Origin: J051 sp040752255
Lineage (GTDB): Bacteria; Armatimonadota; Fimbriimonadia; Fimbriimonadales; ATM1
Length of the DNA stretch: 29,215 bases
NCBI GenBank assembly: GCA_040752255.1
Contig: JBFMFD010000010.1
Coordinates: 1-29,215, forward strand
Reading direction: 5' to 3'
Part shown: positions 15,277 through 22,715 of the stretch, one piece after another
Layout: each line of letters opens with the position of its first letter
How positions within the stretch are numbered: the first letter of the stretch is position 1
Notes under the pieces: model-generated
What the model was told of the DNA's origin: nothing
The model's input: only the letters and a program-made list of their open reading frames with translations
The model's database searches: none
Translations under genes and position numbers: made by a program

Positions 15277-18200
15277 ATGGGCATTGACACACTCCTCCGA
15301 AAGTTCTTCGACCGCTCCAGCGACGAAGTAAAGCGCATCCAACCGTTAGTCGAGCAGATCAACGCGCTCGAGGCGGAATACGAGGCTCTCAGCGATGAGG
15401 CCCTGCGGAAGAAGACCGACGAGTTTCGCCAGAGGCTCAAAAGCGGCGAGACTCTCGATGACCTCCTGCCCGAGGCGTTCGCCGCCGTGCGCGAGGTAAG
15501 CAAGCGGCACCTCAAGATGCGGCACTTCGACGTGCAGCTGGTCGGCGGCGTCGTGCTCCATGAGGGGAAGATTGCGGAGATGAAGACCGGCGAAGGAAAG
15601 ACGCTGGTGGCCACGCTCGCGCTGTATCTCAACGGTTTGACGGGTAAGGGCGCGCACCTGGTTACGGTGAACGACTATCTCGCCCGGCGCGATGCAGTGT
15701 GGATGGGGCCGATCTTCCACCACCTCGGCACGACGGTCGGCATCATCCAGGGACAATCGCAGGAGTCGGATGAGTTAGGCGGGAGTTACATCTATGAGCC
15801 GGGCGCCGAGCACCCTGACCCGCGCTACGTGAACCTGCGCCCGTGCACTCGTCGCCAAGCGTACGAGTGCGACGTAACGTACGGAACGAACCACGAATTC
15901 GGGTTCGACTACCTGCGGGACAACATGGCGATGGACGAGTCGCAACTCGTCATGCGGCACCTGCACTACGCCATCGTTGACGAGGTGGACAGCATCCTCG
16001 TTGACGAGGCGCGAACACCGCACATCATCAGCGGGCCTTCAACCGACAACGTCGCCGACTACATCCGCGCCAACGACGTTGTAAAACGATTGACGAAGGG
16101 CAAGGAGGACGGCCCGGGCATCCATTACATCGTTGACAAGAAGAACCACTCTGCGACGCTCACGGAAGAGGGCTACGACAAGATCGAGGAGATGCTCGGG
16201 CTCGACAACCTTGCCAACCACCCCGACCTGATGCACTACGTCAACGCCTCGGTGAAGGCGCACGGGCTGTTCGAGAAAGATGTCGAGTACGTGGTGAAGG
16301 ACAACGAGGTCATCCTCGTAGACGAGAACACCGGCCGCCTGATGTTCGGTCGCCGGTTGAGCGAGGGGCTGCACCAAGCGCTCGAGGCGAAAGAGGGCGT
16401 TACCGTCAAGCGCGAAAGCCAAACTGTAGCCACCATCACCTTCCAGAACCTGTTCCGGCTGTACGACAAGTTGGCAGGCATGACCGGCACGGCGAAGACG
16501 GAAGAGGACGAGTTCCGCAAGATTTACGGCCTTGAAGTAGTCGTCGTTCCGACGCACCGCGAGATGGTTCGGACCGACCACCCTGACGTGGTTTACAAAA
16601 CGGAGGAGGCGAAGTTCCGCGGCATCGCAATGGAGATTCTCCGCCTCTACACGAAGCAGCAGCCCGTGCTCGTGGGTACGCGTTCGATCGAGATGTCGGA
16701 GCGCGTCTCAGCGCGCCTCACGCCGGACAGGCTCCAGATGCTCGTGGTCGCCGAGCGGATCAAGCACGCCATCCAGAAGGAGAAGGCGCACAGCAAGCAA
16801 GAGAAGAACGAAGCGTACAAGAAGATCGTCGCCCCGCTCACGGAGATGAAGTTTAAGCAACTTCAAGAAGTGGCGCGCAGCATGAACTTGCCGCACGACC
16901 CGCTGAGCGACGAGATGAAGTCCTGGCTTCTGGAGCATTGGGGTCTGCCGGCAGAGAACGAAGAGCATCTCGATGAGGCGCTCCGTCACGGCATCCCGCA
17001 CAAGGTGCTGAATGCCAAGTACCACGAGCGAGAAGCGCTCATCATCGGAGAGGCGGGAAGAAAAGGCTCCGTAACCATCGCCACAAACATGGCGGGACGC
17101 GGCGTTGACATCCTGCTTGGAGGAAGCCTCTCGAACGAGGAGATTCGCCGCGCTGGTCTCGACCTGGACGACGCATCGTCCGCGTACCGCCGCGGAGGAA
17201 AGTTGCGCGCTGCGCCGCCGTTGCCCCTCGACGACCAACAGCGCGCCGCGGCAGCGGATGATGTGCGGAAGTTGGGCGGACTCTACATCCTCGGCACGGA
17301 GCGGCACGAGAGCCGCCGCATTGACAATCAGCTTCGAGGTCGCTCCGGCCGCCAGGGAGACCCCGGGGAGAGTCGCTACTTCGTGTCGCTCGAGGACCAG
17401 CTGTGGCGCATCTTCAACGAGCGCATGCTCGAGAACCCGATTCTGAAGGCTTGGCCCGACCTGGAAGAGGTGGATGCGCGCTTCCTCAGCTCGATGATCG
17501 AGAAAACGCAGAAGCGAATTGAGCTGCACTTTTTTGAGTACCGCAAGAACGTCCTCGAATACGACGACATTCTGAATGCACAGCGCGAACACATCTACGG
17601 GATGAGGCGGGAATTCCTGCTCGGCAAGCAGGACGCAAGGCCGGTCATCAAGGATTACGTTCATACGTGGCTTGAAAACCTCGTGCACAACCACGCGCCT
17701 GACGGCTACGAGCGGACGACCTGGGATTACGGCCTCATCTATCGCGAGGCGATGCAGGTGTTCCCCATCATGGACTTCGGCACCGCCGAAGACCTTGAAA
17801 CGTGCGCCGACGAGCAGGAACTCATCGCCAAACTCATCGAGTGGGCGGACCAAGCGTATGAACAGAAGATTGAGGAGCACGGCGACGATTGGGCGCGCAT
17901 TGAGAAGTTCATCATGCTGCACGGCATCACACAGAAGTGGACCGAGCACCTGCAGATGGTCGAGCAGTTGCGCGAGGGCATTCGTTATCGTGGCTACGGA
18001 CAAATAGACCCGCTCATCGCGTTCCGCAAAGAGTCGCACCAGATCTTCCAGGACACTCTCGCCGCCATCGGAGACTTCGTCGCAACTCACATCTATCGAG
18101 CGCGCATCGAGCGCCAGCAGGAGCCTCGCGCCAGGATGCAGGAGGTGCCCCTTCCCCAAGGGGCGGACAAAGGAATCAAGGAGCGCGAGCCGGTTGCCCA

Positions 18201-18315
18201 AGCGAACGGCGAGACCGGACAGATTGACTGGTCGAAGGTCAAGCGCAACGACCCGTGCCCGTGCGGCAGCGGCAAGAAGTTCAAGCATTGCCATTATCGC
18301 GCCGTCAATCAGTAA
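15277..18315 (+). CDS. secA: Protein translocase ATPase SecA
   Basis: Motor ATPase that drives preproteins through SecYEG; 1012 aa. NBD1 has MKTGEGKTLVATLALYLNG (102-120, Walker A), VTVNDYLARRDA and DEVDSILVDEARTPHIISG (235-253, DEAD-box/Walker B). Then follow the preprotein-crosslinking region, NBD2 (TMAGTA-like GMTGTAKTEEDEF at 401-413, TNMAGRGVDILLGG at 603-616, GTERHESRRIDNQLRGRSGRQGDPG at 673-697), the helical scaffold/wing, and a C-terminal zinc-binding SEC-C motif (CPCGSGKKFKHCHY, 994-1007). Relative to E. coli there are extra residues at about 165-192 and a roughly 90-residue charged insertion in NBD2 (about 478-570), between SIEMSE and GIPHKVLNAK. I chose ATG 15277 from family similarity; no Shine-Dalgarno is obvious. 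Confidence 0.97.
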   Translation: MGIDTLLRKFFDRSSDEVKRIQPLVEQINALEAEYEALSDEALRKKTDEFRQRLKSGETLDDLLPEAFAAVREVSKRHLKMRHFDVQLVGGVVLHEGKIAEMKTGEGKTLVATLALYLNGLTGKGAHLVTVNDYLARRDAVWMGPIFHHLGTTVGIIQGQSQESDELGGSYIYEPGAEHPDPRYVNLRPCTRRQAYECDVTYGTNHEFGFDYLRDNMAMDESQLVMRHLHYAIVDEVDSILVDEARTPHIISGPSTDNVADYIRANDVVKRLTKGKEDGPGIHYIVDKKNHSATLTEEGYDKIEEMLGLDNLANHPDLMHYVNASVKAHGLFEKDVEYVVKDNEVILVDENTGRLMFGRRLSEGLHQALEAKEGVTVKRESQTVATITFQNLFRLYDKLAGMTGTAKTEEDEFRKIYGLEVVVVPTHREMVRTDHPDVVYKTEEAKFRGIAMEILRLYTKQQPVLVGTRSIEMSERVSARLTPDRLQMLVVAERIKHAIQKEKAHSKQEKNEAYKKIVAPLTEMKFKQLQEVARSMNLPHDPLSDEMKSWLLEHWGLPAENEEHLDEALRHGIPHKVLNAKYHEREALIIGEAGRKGSVTIATNMAGRGVDILLGGSLSNEEIRRAGLDLDDASSAYRRGGKLRAAPPLPLDDQQRAAAADDVRKLGGLYILGTERHESRRIDNQLRGRSGRQGDPGESRYFVSLEDQLWRIFNERMLENPILKAWPDLEEVDARFLSSMIEKTQKRIELHFFEYRKNVLEYDDILNAQREHIYGMRREFLLGKQDARPVIKDYVHTWLENLVHNHAPDGYERTTWDYGLIYREAMQVFPIMDFGTAEDLETCADEQELIAKLIEWADQAYEQKIEEHGDDWARIEKFIMLHGITQKWTEHLQMVEQLREGIRYRGYGQIDPLIAFRKESHQIFQDTLAAIGDFVATHIYRARIERQQEPRARMQEVPLPQGADKGIKEREPVAQANGETGQIDWSKVKRNDPCPCGSGKKFKHCHYRAVNQ

Positions 18316-18327
18316 CGGCACGCGGGG

Positions 18328-18333
18328 TAGAGT
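18328..18333 (+). promoter_or_regulatory. Possible -10 (TAGAGT) of the ppa operon
   Basis: TAGAGT fits TANNNT and ends 9 nt before the ATG at 18343, in the 27-base gap after secA. The geometry matches that of the PAP2 gene. It could give the ppa-dinB-mocA group its own near-leaderless transcript, although readthrough from secA is just as possible. Confidence 0.28.
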
Positions 18334-18342
18334 GAGCGCGCA

Positions 18343-18846
18343 ATGAATCGGTTTGATGTGGGCGTCGGCGAGCGCGCGCCACGGGTGGTCAATGTCGTCG
18401 TTGAGATTCCTAAGGGGAGCTCGAACAAGTACGAAGTCGACAAGCAGACGGGTCTCGTGCGCCTGGACCGCGTGCTCTACTCGCCCCTTTTCTATCCCTG
18501 CGACTACGGCTACATCCCGGGCACGATGTACAGCGACGGCGACCCGCTCGACACCCTGGTGCTCCTCACCCACCCCACGTTCCCGGGCTGCGTCCTCGAT
18601 GCGAGGCCGATCGGAGTGCTCTGCATGAGGGACGAGAAGGGAAGAGACGATAAGGTGCTCTCCGTCGGCGCGAAAGACCCGCGCTACGCTCGCATCGAGT
18701 CACTCGACGGCGTCGGCGAGCACACGCTCCGCGAGATCGAGCACTTCTTCGATGTGTACAAGGAGTTGGAGGATAAAGAGGTCGAGGTGCTCGGATGGGA
18801 CGGGGCGGACGCCGCCCGCAAGATGATTCAGGAGTCCCTCGGGTGA
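18343..18846 (+). CDS. ppa: Inorganic pyrophosphatase, family I
   Basis: Soluble Mg-dependent pyrophosphatase (167 aa) that hydrolyses PPi and pulls biosynthetic reactions forward. Family I active-site residues are visible: EIPKGSSNKYE (21-31), FYPCDYGYIPGT (50-61) and the metal-binding DGDPLDTLVL (65-74). The C-terminal half includes SVGAKDPRYARI, and the HTLREIEHFFDVYKELEDKEV helix region, which are also conserved. Length is normal for bacteria. Its stop overlaps the GTG start of the DinB-like gene (GTGA). The next gene but one encodes a nucleotidyltransferase that releases PPi. Confidence 0.96.
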   Translation: MNRFDVGVGERAPRVVNVVVEIPKGSSNKYEVDKQTGLVRLDRVLYSPLFYPCDYGYIPGTMYSDGDPLDTLVLLTHPTFPGCVLDARPIGVLCMRDEKGRDDKVLSVGAKDPRYARIESLDGVGEHTLREIEHFFDVYKELEDKEVEVLGWDGADAARKMIQESLG

Positions 18847-19313
18847 GCCCTAAGGTCGAGTTGCTTCTCACGCTTCAGGAGAGGGCGTTTCAATCCTCTC
18901 CCTGGCACAGCCTCCTCAACGCCCTAGACGCCGTCCCCACAGAAGTCTACTTGCGCGCGCCCGAGGAGCACTCCGGCTTCCCGTGGATGGACGGAAGCAT
19001 CCGTGACATCGTTTATCATGTTACGGGAGACAAGCGCGTACAGTTCAGCCAGGCGTTCGGCGACGGCTCGGTCACGTGGGACAACGTGGGGGTGTCGAAG
19101 GATTCCCTTGGCACAATGCTCGAGCAGCTCGTCGCTGCGCACGTGCCGCTTGTGGAGACGCTGAAGAGGCAAACGGAAGCCTCTCTCGCGAACAAGGTGC
19201 GCACCTGGGGTGGGAAGAGCATGTCCACCCGAGACTTCTTCCTGATGCTCACCGAGCACGACATCTATCACGCAGGGCAGATTCGCATGCTGCGGAATCT
19301 CTACGAGGTGTGA
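18843..19313 (+). CDS. DinB-like metal-binding four-helix protein
   Basis: A 156-aa protein of the DinB/YfiT superfamily. These are four-helix bundles with a three-histidine metal site; many act as thiol-dependent transferases (bacillithiol, mycothiol) or remain uncharacterised. The triad is visible as His59 (IVYHVTGDK), His139 and His143 (TEHDIYHAGQI). The start GTG 18843 overlaps the ppa stop; a frame extension upstream to 18795 lies in ppa. Its stop overlaps the ATG of the nucleotidyltransferase by one base, so three genes form one coupled unit. The substrate is unknown. Confidence 0.85.
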   Translation: MSPKVELLLTLQERAFQSSPWHSLLNALDAVPTEVYLRAPEEHSGFPWMDGSIRDIVYHVTGDKRVQFSQAFGDGSVTWDNVGVSKDSLGTMLEQLVAAHVPLVETLKRQTEASLANKVRTWGGKSMSTRDFFLMLTEHDIYHAGQIRMLRNLYEV

Positions 19314-19906
19314 TGCCCGAGGCGTTCCTCCTGGCCGCAGGGGCGAGCCGACGCATGGGAGCGTCGAAGCCACTGATGGCGTTCGGTGACTCCACCGTGC
19401 TCGCGACAATGGCCCGAGCCTTCCTTGCTGCGGGTTGCCGGCCGGTGTCGGTTGTGCATCGCCTCGAGGACATACCTTTGCTCGAGGCGGTTCGTACGCT
19501 TGGCTTACGCGCCGTGGCGAACGCCGACCCTTCCCCCGGCATGTCGTCGAGCGTCGCGGTCGCGGCGGAAGCGTCGGGCGCAGAGTGGTTGGCGCTCTGT
19601 CCCTGCGATATGCCGCTGCTGACAACGACCACGCTTTCGCGCCTGACCGAGGCCCTCGGCAGTAATGAAGGCGACGTGCTCCAGCCGGCGGTGGCAGGTC
19701 GTCGCAAGCACCCCGTGTTCGTTAGGCGGACGTGGCTCCTGCGCCGAGCGGACAGGCTGCGTGGCGGCACACCCCTTCGAGACCTCCTCTCGGAGGCGGA
19801 CGGCGCAAGCCTCGAGTTCCTCGATGCCGCCGAATTCCTCGACTTCGACACACCCGAGGAGTATGAAGCGCTCATGCGGCTTGCCCACGAGCGCGGGGTA
19901 GAATAG
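19313..19906 (+). CDS. MocA/MobA-type nucleotidyltransferase
   Basis: A 197-aa nucleotidyltransferase of the molybdenum-cofactor guanylyl/cytidylyltransferase type (NTP_transf_3), which joins NMP from NTP to a phosphorylated substrate and releases PPi. The nucleotide-binding loop is FLLAAGASRRMGASKPLM (5-22), the substrate loop PGMSSSV (75-81), and the metal-binding Asp99 is in CPCDMPLL. The C-terminal part (HPVFVRRTW, GGTPLRDLL, DFDTPEEYEAL) matches MocA and related proteins. No other molybdopterin gene is here, so the acceptor is uncertain; a related sugar or cofactor nucleotidyltransferase is possible. Its last codons contain the likely tRNA promoter. Confidence 0.85.
   Translation: MPEAFLLAAGASRRMGASKPLMAFGDSTVLATMARAFLAAGCRPVSVVHRLEDIPLLEAVRTLGLRAVANADPSPGMSSSVAVAAEASGAEWLALCPCDMPLLTTTTLSRLTEALGSNEGDVLQPAVAGRRKHPVFVRRTWLLRRADRLRGGTPLRDLLSEADGASLEFLDAAEFLDFDTPEEYEALMRLAHERGVE
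19899..19904 (+). promoter_or_regulatory. -10 (TAGAAT) of the tRNA gene, inside the preceding coding end
   Basis: TAGAAT (5 of 6 to TATAAT) lies 10 nt before the mature tRNA 5' end and overlaps the T of the TAG stop of the nucleotidyltransferase gene. A -35 at the standard distance is not evident. Confidence 0.45.
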
Positions 19907-19914
19907 CCGCTCGC

Positions 19915-19991
19915 GGCGGAGTAGCTCAGTTGGTTAGAGCATGCGGTTCATACCCGCAGGGTCGTCGGTTCGAGTCCGACCTCCGCTACCA
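19915..19991 (+). tRNA. tRNA-Met (CAU anticodon), CCA encoded
   Basis: Folds as a complete cloverleaf of 77 nt. Acceptor GGCGGAG (19915-19921) pairs with CTCCGCT (19981-19987; first pair G-U). D stem GCTC/GAGC (19924-19927 with 19937-19940). Anticodon stem TGCGG/CCGCA (19942-19946 with 19954-19958), loop TTCATAC with CAT at 19949-19951. Variable loop GGGTC. T stem GTCGG/CCGAC with loop TTCGAGT. Discriminator A and encoded CCA. Initiator features (mismatched first pair, GGG/CCC anticodon stem) are absent, so it is an elongator tRNA-Met; tRNA-Ile2 with a lysidine-modified CAU is the alternative. Confidence 0.93.
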
Positions 19992-20014
19992 CCCATTTCC
20001 ACGCAGCCGTCGCC

Positions 20015-20470
20015 TCATCCTGGGCGGGGGCCGATGCGTCCGGCGAGGCGTAGCGCGCAGTACGCGATCAACGCGCCGGAGAGAACAAGGAGCGATGCAA
20101 GCGAGAGCACACCGCGAATCGGGTTCTCGAAACTGACCCAGGGGACGAACGCGAGGACGGCCAACAGGTTGACGCCTATCGCAAACTGGAACGAGCGCCG
20201 GGTGCCTCGATACAGGCCGATGCCTTTGAGGACGCCGAGAACGCCTACGCCCGCCAGCGTCCATAGGAACAGGTCGAGGTGAGAGACCAACCTTCTGCTT
20301 GCTCCCAAAGCGACGAGGCGATCCGACTCTCGCGTTAGTTCCTGGCGTCCCTCCTCGCCCGCCATGGCAAGGAGCGCAAGCGTCAGCAGGGTGAGCAGGA
20401 GCGCAAGTCCGGAGCCTACCGCCAGGATGACGCCGAGCGGTCGGTCGCTTGCGAAGTCGGAGCCTTTCAC
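20015..20470 (-). CDS. Unrecognised membrane protein at the 3' end of the nuo cluster
   Basis: A 151-aa hydrophobic protein with about four membrane segments (12-36, 66-87, 95-112, 118-143) and a polar stretch between the first two (GEEGRQELTRESDRLVALG). I do not recognise a family. GTG 20470 overlaps the nuoN stop as GTGA, so it is very likely translated with nuoN and is the last gene of the complex I transcript. That placement suggests, but does not show, a link to respiration or membrane bioenergetics. It converges on the tRNA gene with only 23 bases between; no terminator hairpin is visible there. Confidence 0.65.
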   Translation of the reverse strand: MKGSDFASDRPLGVILAVGSGLALLLTLLTLALLAMAGEEGRQELTRESDRLVALGASRRLVSHLDLFLWTLAGVGVLGVLKGIGLYRGTRRSFQFAIGVNLLAVLAFVPWVSFENPIRGVLSLASLLVLSGALIAYCALRLAGRIGPRPG

Positions 20471-21972
20471 TTCAACCTAACCAGAATCTCCCTCGGCGCC
20501 TCGGTGTTGATCTCCTGGATGACCGGCTGCGCCGCGAAGAACAGCGCGAGCACGGCAAGCCCGCACAGCAAGCATGTTGCCGTCAGGCCGAAGTTCGGCG
20601 AGGCGAAGCGCGGCACGTGCAGCGTCGGCTTCTGAACGACGGCGGCGAACACGATACGCAGATAGTAGTAGACCGAGATGACGCTGTTCACCGCGAGAAG
20701 GATGGCGAGGGCGGGAAGCCCGCCGTCGAGCGCGTCGCGGAAGATGAACAGTTTGCCGAAGAAGCCGGCGGTTAGCGGAATGCCGGCGAGGCTCGCCATG
20801 AAGATGATGAGCATCGCAGCAGGAATGGGCGCGCGCTGCCAAAGGCCGTGCAAGTCGGAGAGGTTCGTTCGCTCCTTGCCACCCTTTGTCGTGAGCGACA
20901 CAACAGCGAAAGCGCCGACCGTCATGAAACTGTACGCCAGCAGGTAGTAGACCAAGGCAAGCGGCGATGGCGAACCGCCCTCTCGCGCAATTGCGCCATA
21001 CGCTACCAGTGCGACGAGCACGTATCCCGCGTGGGCGATGCTCGAGTAGGCGAGGATGCGCTTGACGTCTTCCTGCACCAGCGCAACTATGTTGCCGACG
21101 AACATGGTGATAATCGCGAGGATCGAGAGCAGCGGAATCCACACATCCGCCATCTGCATCGCTCCTTCCAAGAATCGGAAAAGAGCGGCGAACGCGGCGA
21201 CCTTGGAAGTCGCTGCCATGAAGCCGGTGACCGAGGTCGGCGCGCCCTGGTACACGTCGGGCGTCCACATATGGAACGGCACGAGTGCGACCTTGAAGCC
21301 GAACCCGACCAGCACGAGCGTCATGCCCCCATAGAGCAATCCAGTCGTGGCGCGGTCCATCTCGGTGTGCCAGATTGCGGTAAGCGCCTCCATCTGCGTC
21401 GAGCCGGTGGCGCCGTAGAGTAGCGAGATGCCGTAGAGTAGGAACGCCGACGCGAACGCGCCGAGCAGGAAGTACTTGAGCGCAGCCTCCTGGGATCTCT
21501 GCTCTCGGTTGCTCAACCCGGCGAGAATGTACAGCGAGATCGAGAGAACCTCGAGACCGAGAAAGACGATGAGAAGGTTGGTCGAGGTCGCCATAATCAT
21601 CGCGCCGCTAGCCGACCAAACGACCAGCGGGTAGTACTCGCCGAAGGGCAGCCTTCTCTCGCGCAGGTACCCCTCGCTGTAGAGCACCGTCGTAAACGTT
21701 ACGGCGATGATGAGCAGTTGCGCCATTCGCGCGAAGCGATCCGAGATGAACAGTTCGCCGAAAGTCAGACCGACAGGATAGTTCCAGTGCGTCAGCACCG
21801 CGACAGCCGCTGCCGCCAAGCCGAGCAGGGTCGCGACGACGATGGCGTTGTTGTTGAGCCTGGGGCGGAGCATCTCGATGCACATCGCGACCACGCCCGT
21901 GCCGAACACGATGAGCAGGGGAGTCAGCAGCGTCCAGTCAATCGGTGCAGGTGTGAGCGTGTCGTTCATCAT
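20467..21972 (-). CDS. nuoN: NADH-quinone oxidoreductase subunit N
   Basis: Antiporter-like proton-pumping subunit of complex I, 501 aa and about 14 membrane helices. Conserved charged residues are present: Glu141 in FLGLEVLSISLYIL (equivalent of E. coli Glu133) and Lys227 in GFGFKVALVPFHMWTPDVYQ (equivalent of Lys217), followed by GAPTSVTGFMA and the DVKRILAYSSIAHAGY broken-helix region. Two ATG codons are adjacent (21972, 21969); the first overlaps the upstream stop as ATGA and is chosen. It is separated from nuoM by an URO-D-like gene, which is unusual. Confidence 0.96.
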   Translation of the reverse strand: MMNDTLTPAPIDWTLLTPLLIVFGTGVVAMCIEMLRPRLNNNAIVVATLLGLAAAAVAVLTHWNYPVGLTFGELFISDRFARMAQLLIIAVTFTTVLYSEGYLRERRLPFGEYYPLVVWSASGAMIMATSTNLLIVFLGLEVLSISLYILAGLSNREQRSQEAALKYFLLGAFASAFLLYGISLLYGATGSTQMEALTAIWHTEMDRATTGLLYGGMTLVLVGFGFKVALVPFHMWTPDVYQGAPTSVTGFMAATSKVAAFAALFRFLEGAMQMADVWIPLLSILAIITMFVGNIVALVQEDVKRILAYSSIAHAGYVLVALVAYGAIAREGGSPSPLALVYYLLAYSFMTVGAFAVVSLTTKGGKERTNLSDLHGLWQRAPIPAAMLIIFMASLAGIPLTAGFFGKLFIFRDALDGGLPALAILLAVNSVISVYYYLRIVFAAVVQKPTLHVPRFASPNFGLTATCLLCGLAVLALFFAAQPVIQEINTEAPREILVRLK

Positions 21973-22715
21973 GGTCGTAGCGCCTTCTCGATCTCCGCGA
22001 TCTGCGCCTCAATCTCGGAGCAATCAAAGCCTTCTCGCGCAGGGCCTGCGAACACGACGCCCACGCCGCCGAGGTCGCTCCATGTCTTGCTCAGGTCGCC
22101 GTAGAGCCCGCAGGCGAGCGCGCCGGGGCGCATCTCTCGCACTTGCCTCGCCGTGAACGGCACCTTGCTCTCGTCCCACGCGAACGCTTGGGCGGGAAGG
22201 TCGGTGAGGAAATCGAGGTAAGTCTCCTCGCCGCCGTCCGCGAGCAGAACGTTGAACCGCGCGTCCCGGATCTCGTCGAGCAAGTCTCGCTCGCGCTCCA
22301 GATGAAACCCGCCGAACTCCATGGGCGTGCTGTGGGGCGGCTCGGCGCCGCGCAGTCGATACAGTACGCCGTCGGCGCCGCTCTCAAGGGCGAGAGAGAG
22401 CGTTTCCCGGCACCGCCTGACCCACCTGTCGAGTTCGCCCGTGGCGGCATCGGGGTCGTTGAGGAGGCGATTGGGATTCTCCCCCTCGCTGAGCGCAAGC
22501 CCCAGCGGGTTCACAGCCTCCACGAGCACGGCAGGCCCATCCTCGCCGGCCGAGCCGAGCAGCCGCTTGGCTTCGTCTGCGCTCCTTGTGACGACCGCGT
22601 CGGGCGCATGGTTGGCGAGCAACGCCTCGGGGTCTGCGGCGCCCCACACGAACCAAGGCGGGCGGTCTACCGGGCCGCCGCGGGCCGCTGCGACAAGTCG
22701 CTCGCGAGGCGTCAC
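21969..22715 (-). CDS. Short uroporphyrinogen-decarboxylase-like protein within the nuo operon
   Basis: A 248-aa protein whose N-terminus TPRERLVAAARGGPVDRPPW is typical of the HemE/URO-D superfamily (heme uroporphyrinogen decarboxylase and methyltransferase relatives). URO-D proteins are normally about 340 residues, so roughly a quarter is missing. The middle has DEIRDARFNVLLADGG and the later AFAWDESKVPFTARQVREM and LACGLYGD, corresponding to the last barrel strands. Catalytic residues for uroporphyrinogen are not recognisable. GTG 22715 overlaps the nuoM stop and is preceded by a strong GGAGGAGG; the stop overlaps nuoN. It is thus coupled on both sides to complex I genes. A role in complex I or a cofactor pathway is only inference. 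Confidence 0.65.
   Translation of the reverse strand: MTPRERLVAAARGGPVDRPPWFVWGAADPEALLANHAPDAVVTRSADEAKRLLGSAGEDGPAVLVEAVNPLGLALSEGENPNRLLNDPDAATGELDRWVRRCRETLSLALESGADGVLYRLRGAEPPHSTPMEFGGFHLERERDLLDEIRDARFNVLLADGGEETYLDFLTDLPAQAFAWDESKVPFTARQVREMRPGALACGLYGDLSKTWSDLGGVGVVFAGPAREGFDCSEIEAQIAEIEKALRP

Noticed and set aside
15168..15632. Possible longer N-terminus of the uracil-DNA glycosylase
   Set aside because: Antisense to secA and Ser/Arg-rich; family similarity begins just after ATG 15167.
18147..18164. Perfect 7-bp hairpin (GCCCCTT/AAGGGGC) inside secA, considered as terminator
   Set aside because: It is within the secA linker before the zinc motif, and no U-tract follows.
16708..18573. 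A 621-codon open frame on the minus strand opposite secA
   Set aside because: It is antisense to a complete secA, rich in Val/Leu/Arg/Asp as expected from the complement of GC-rich codons, and has no recognisable domain.
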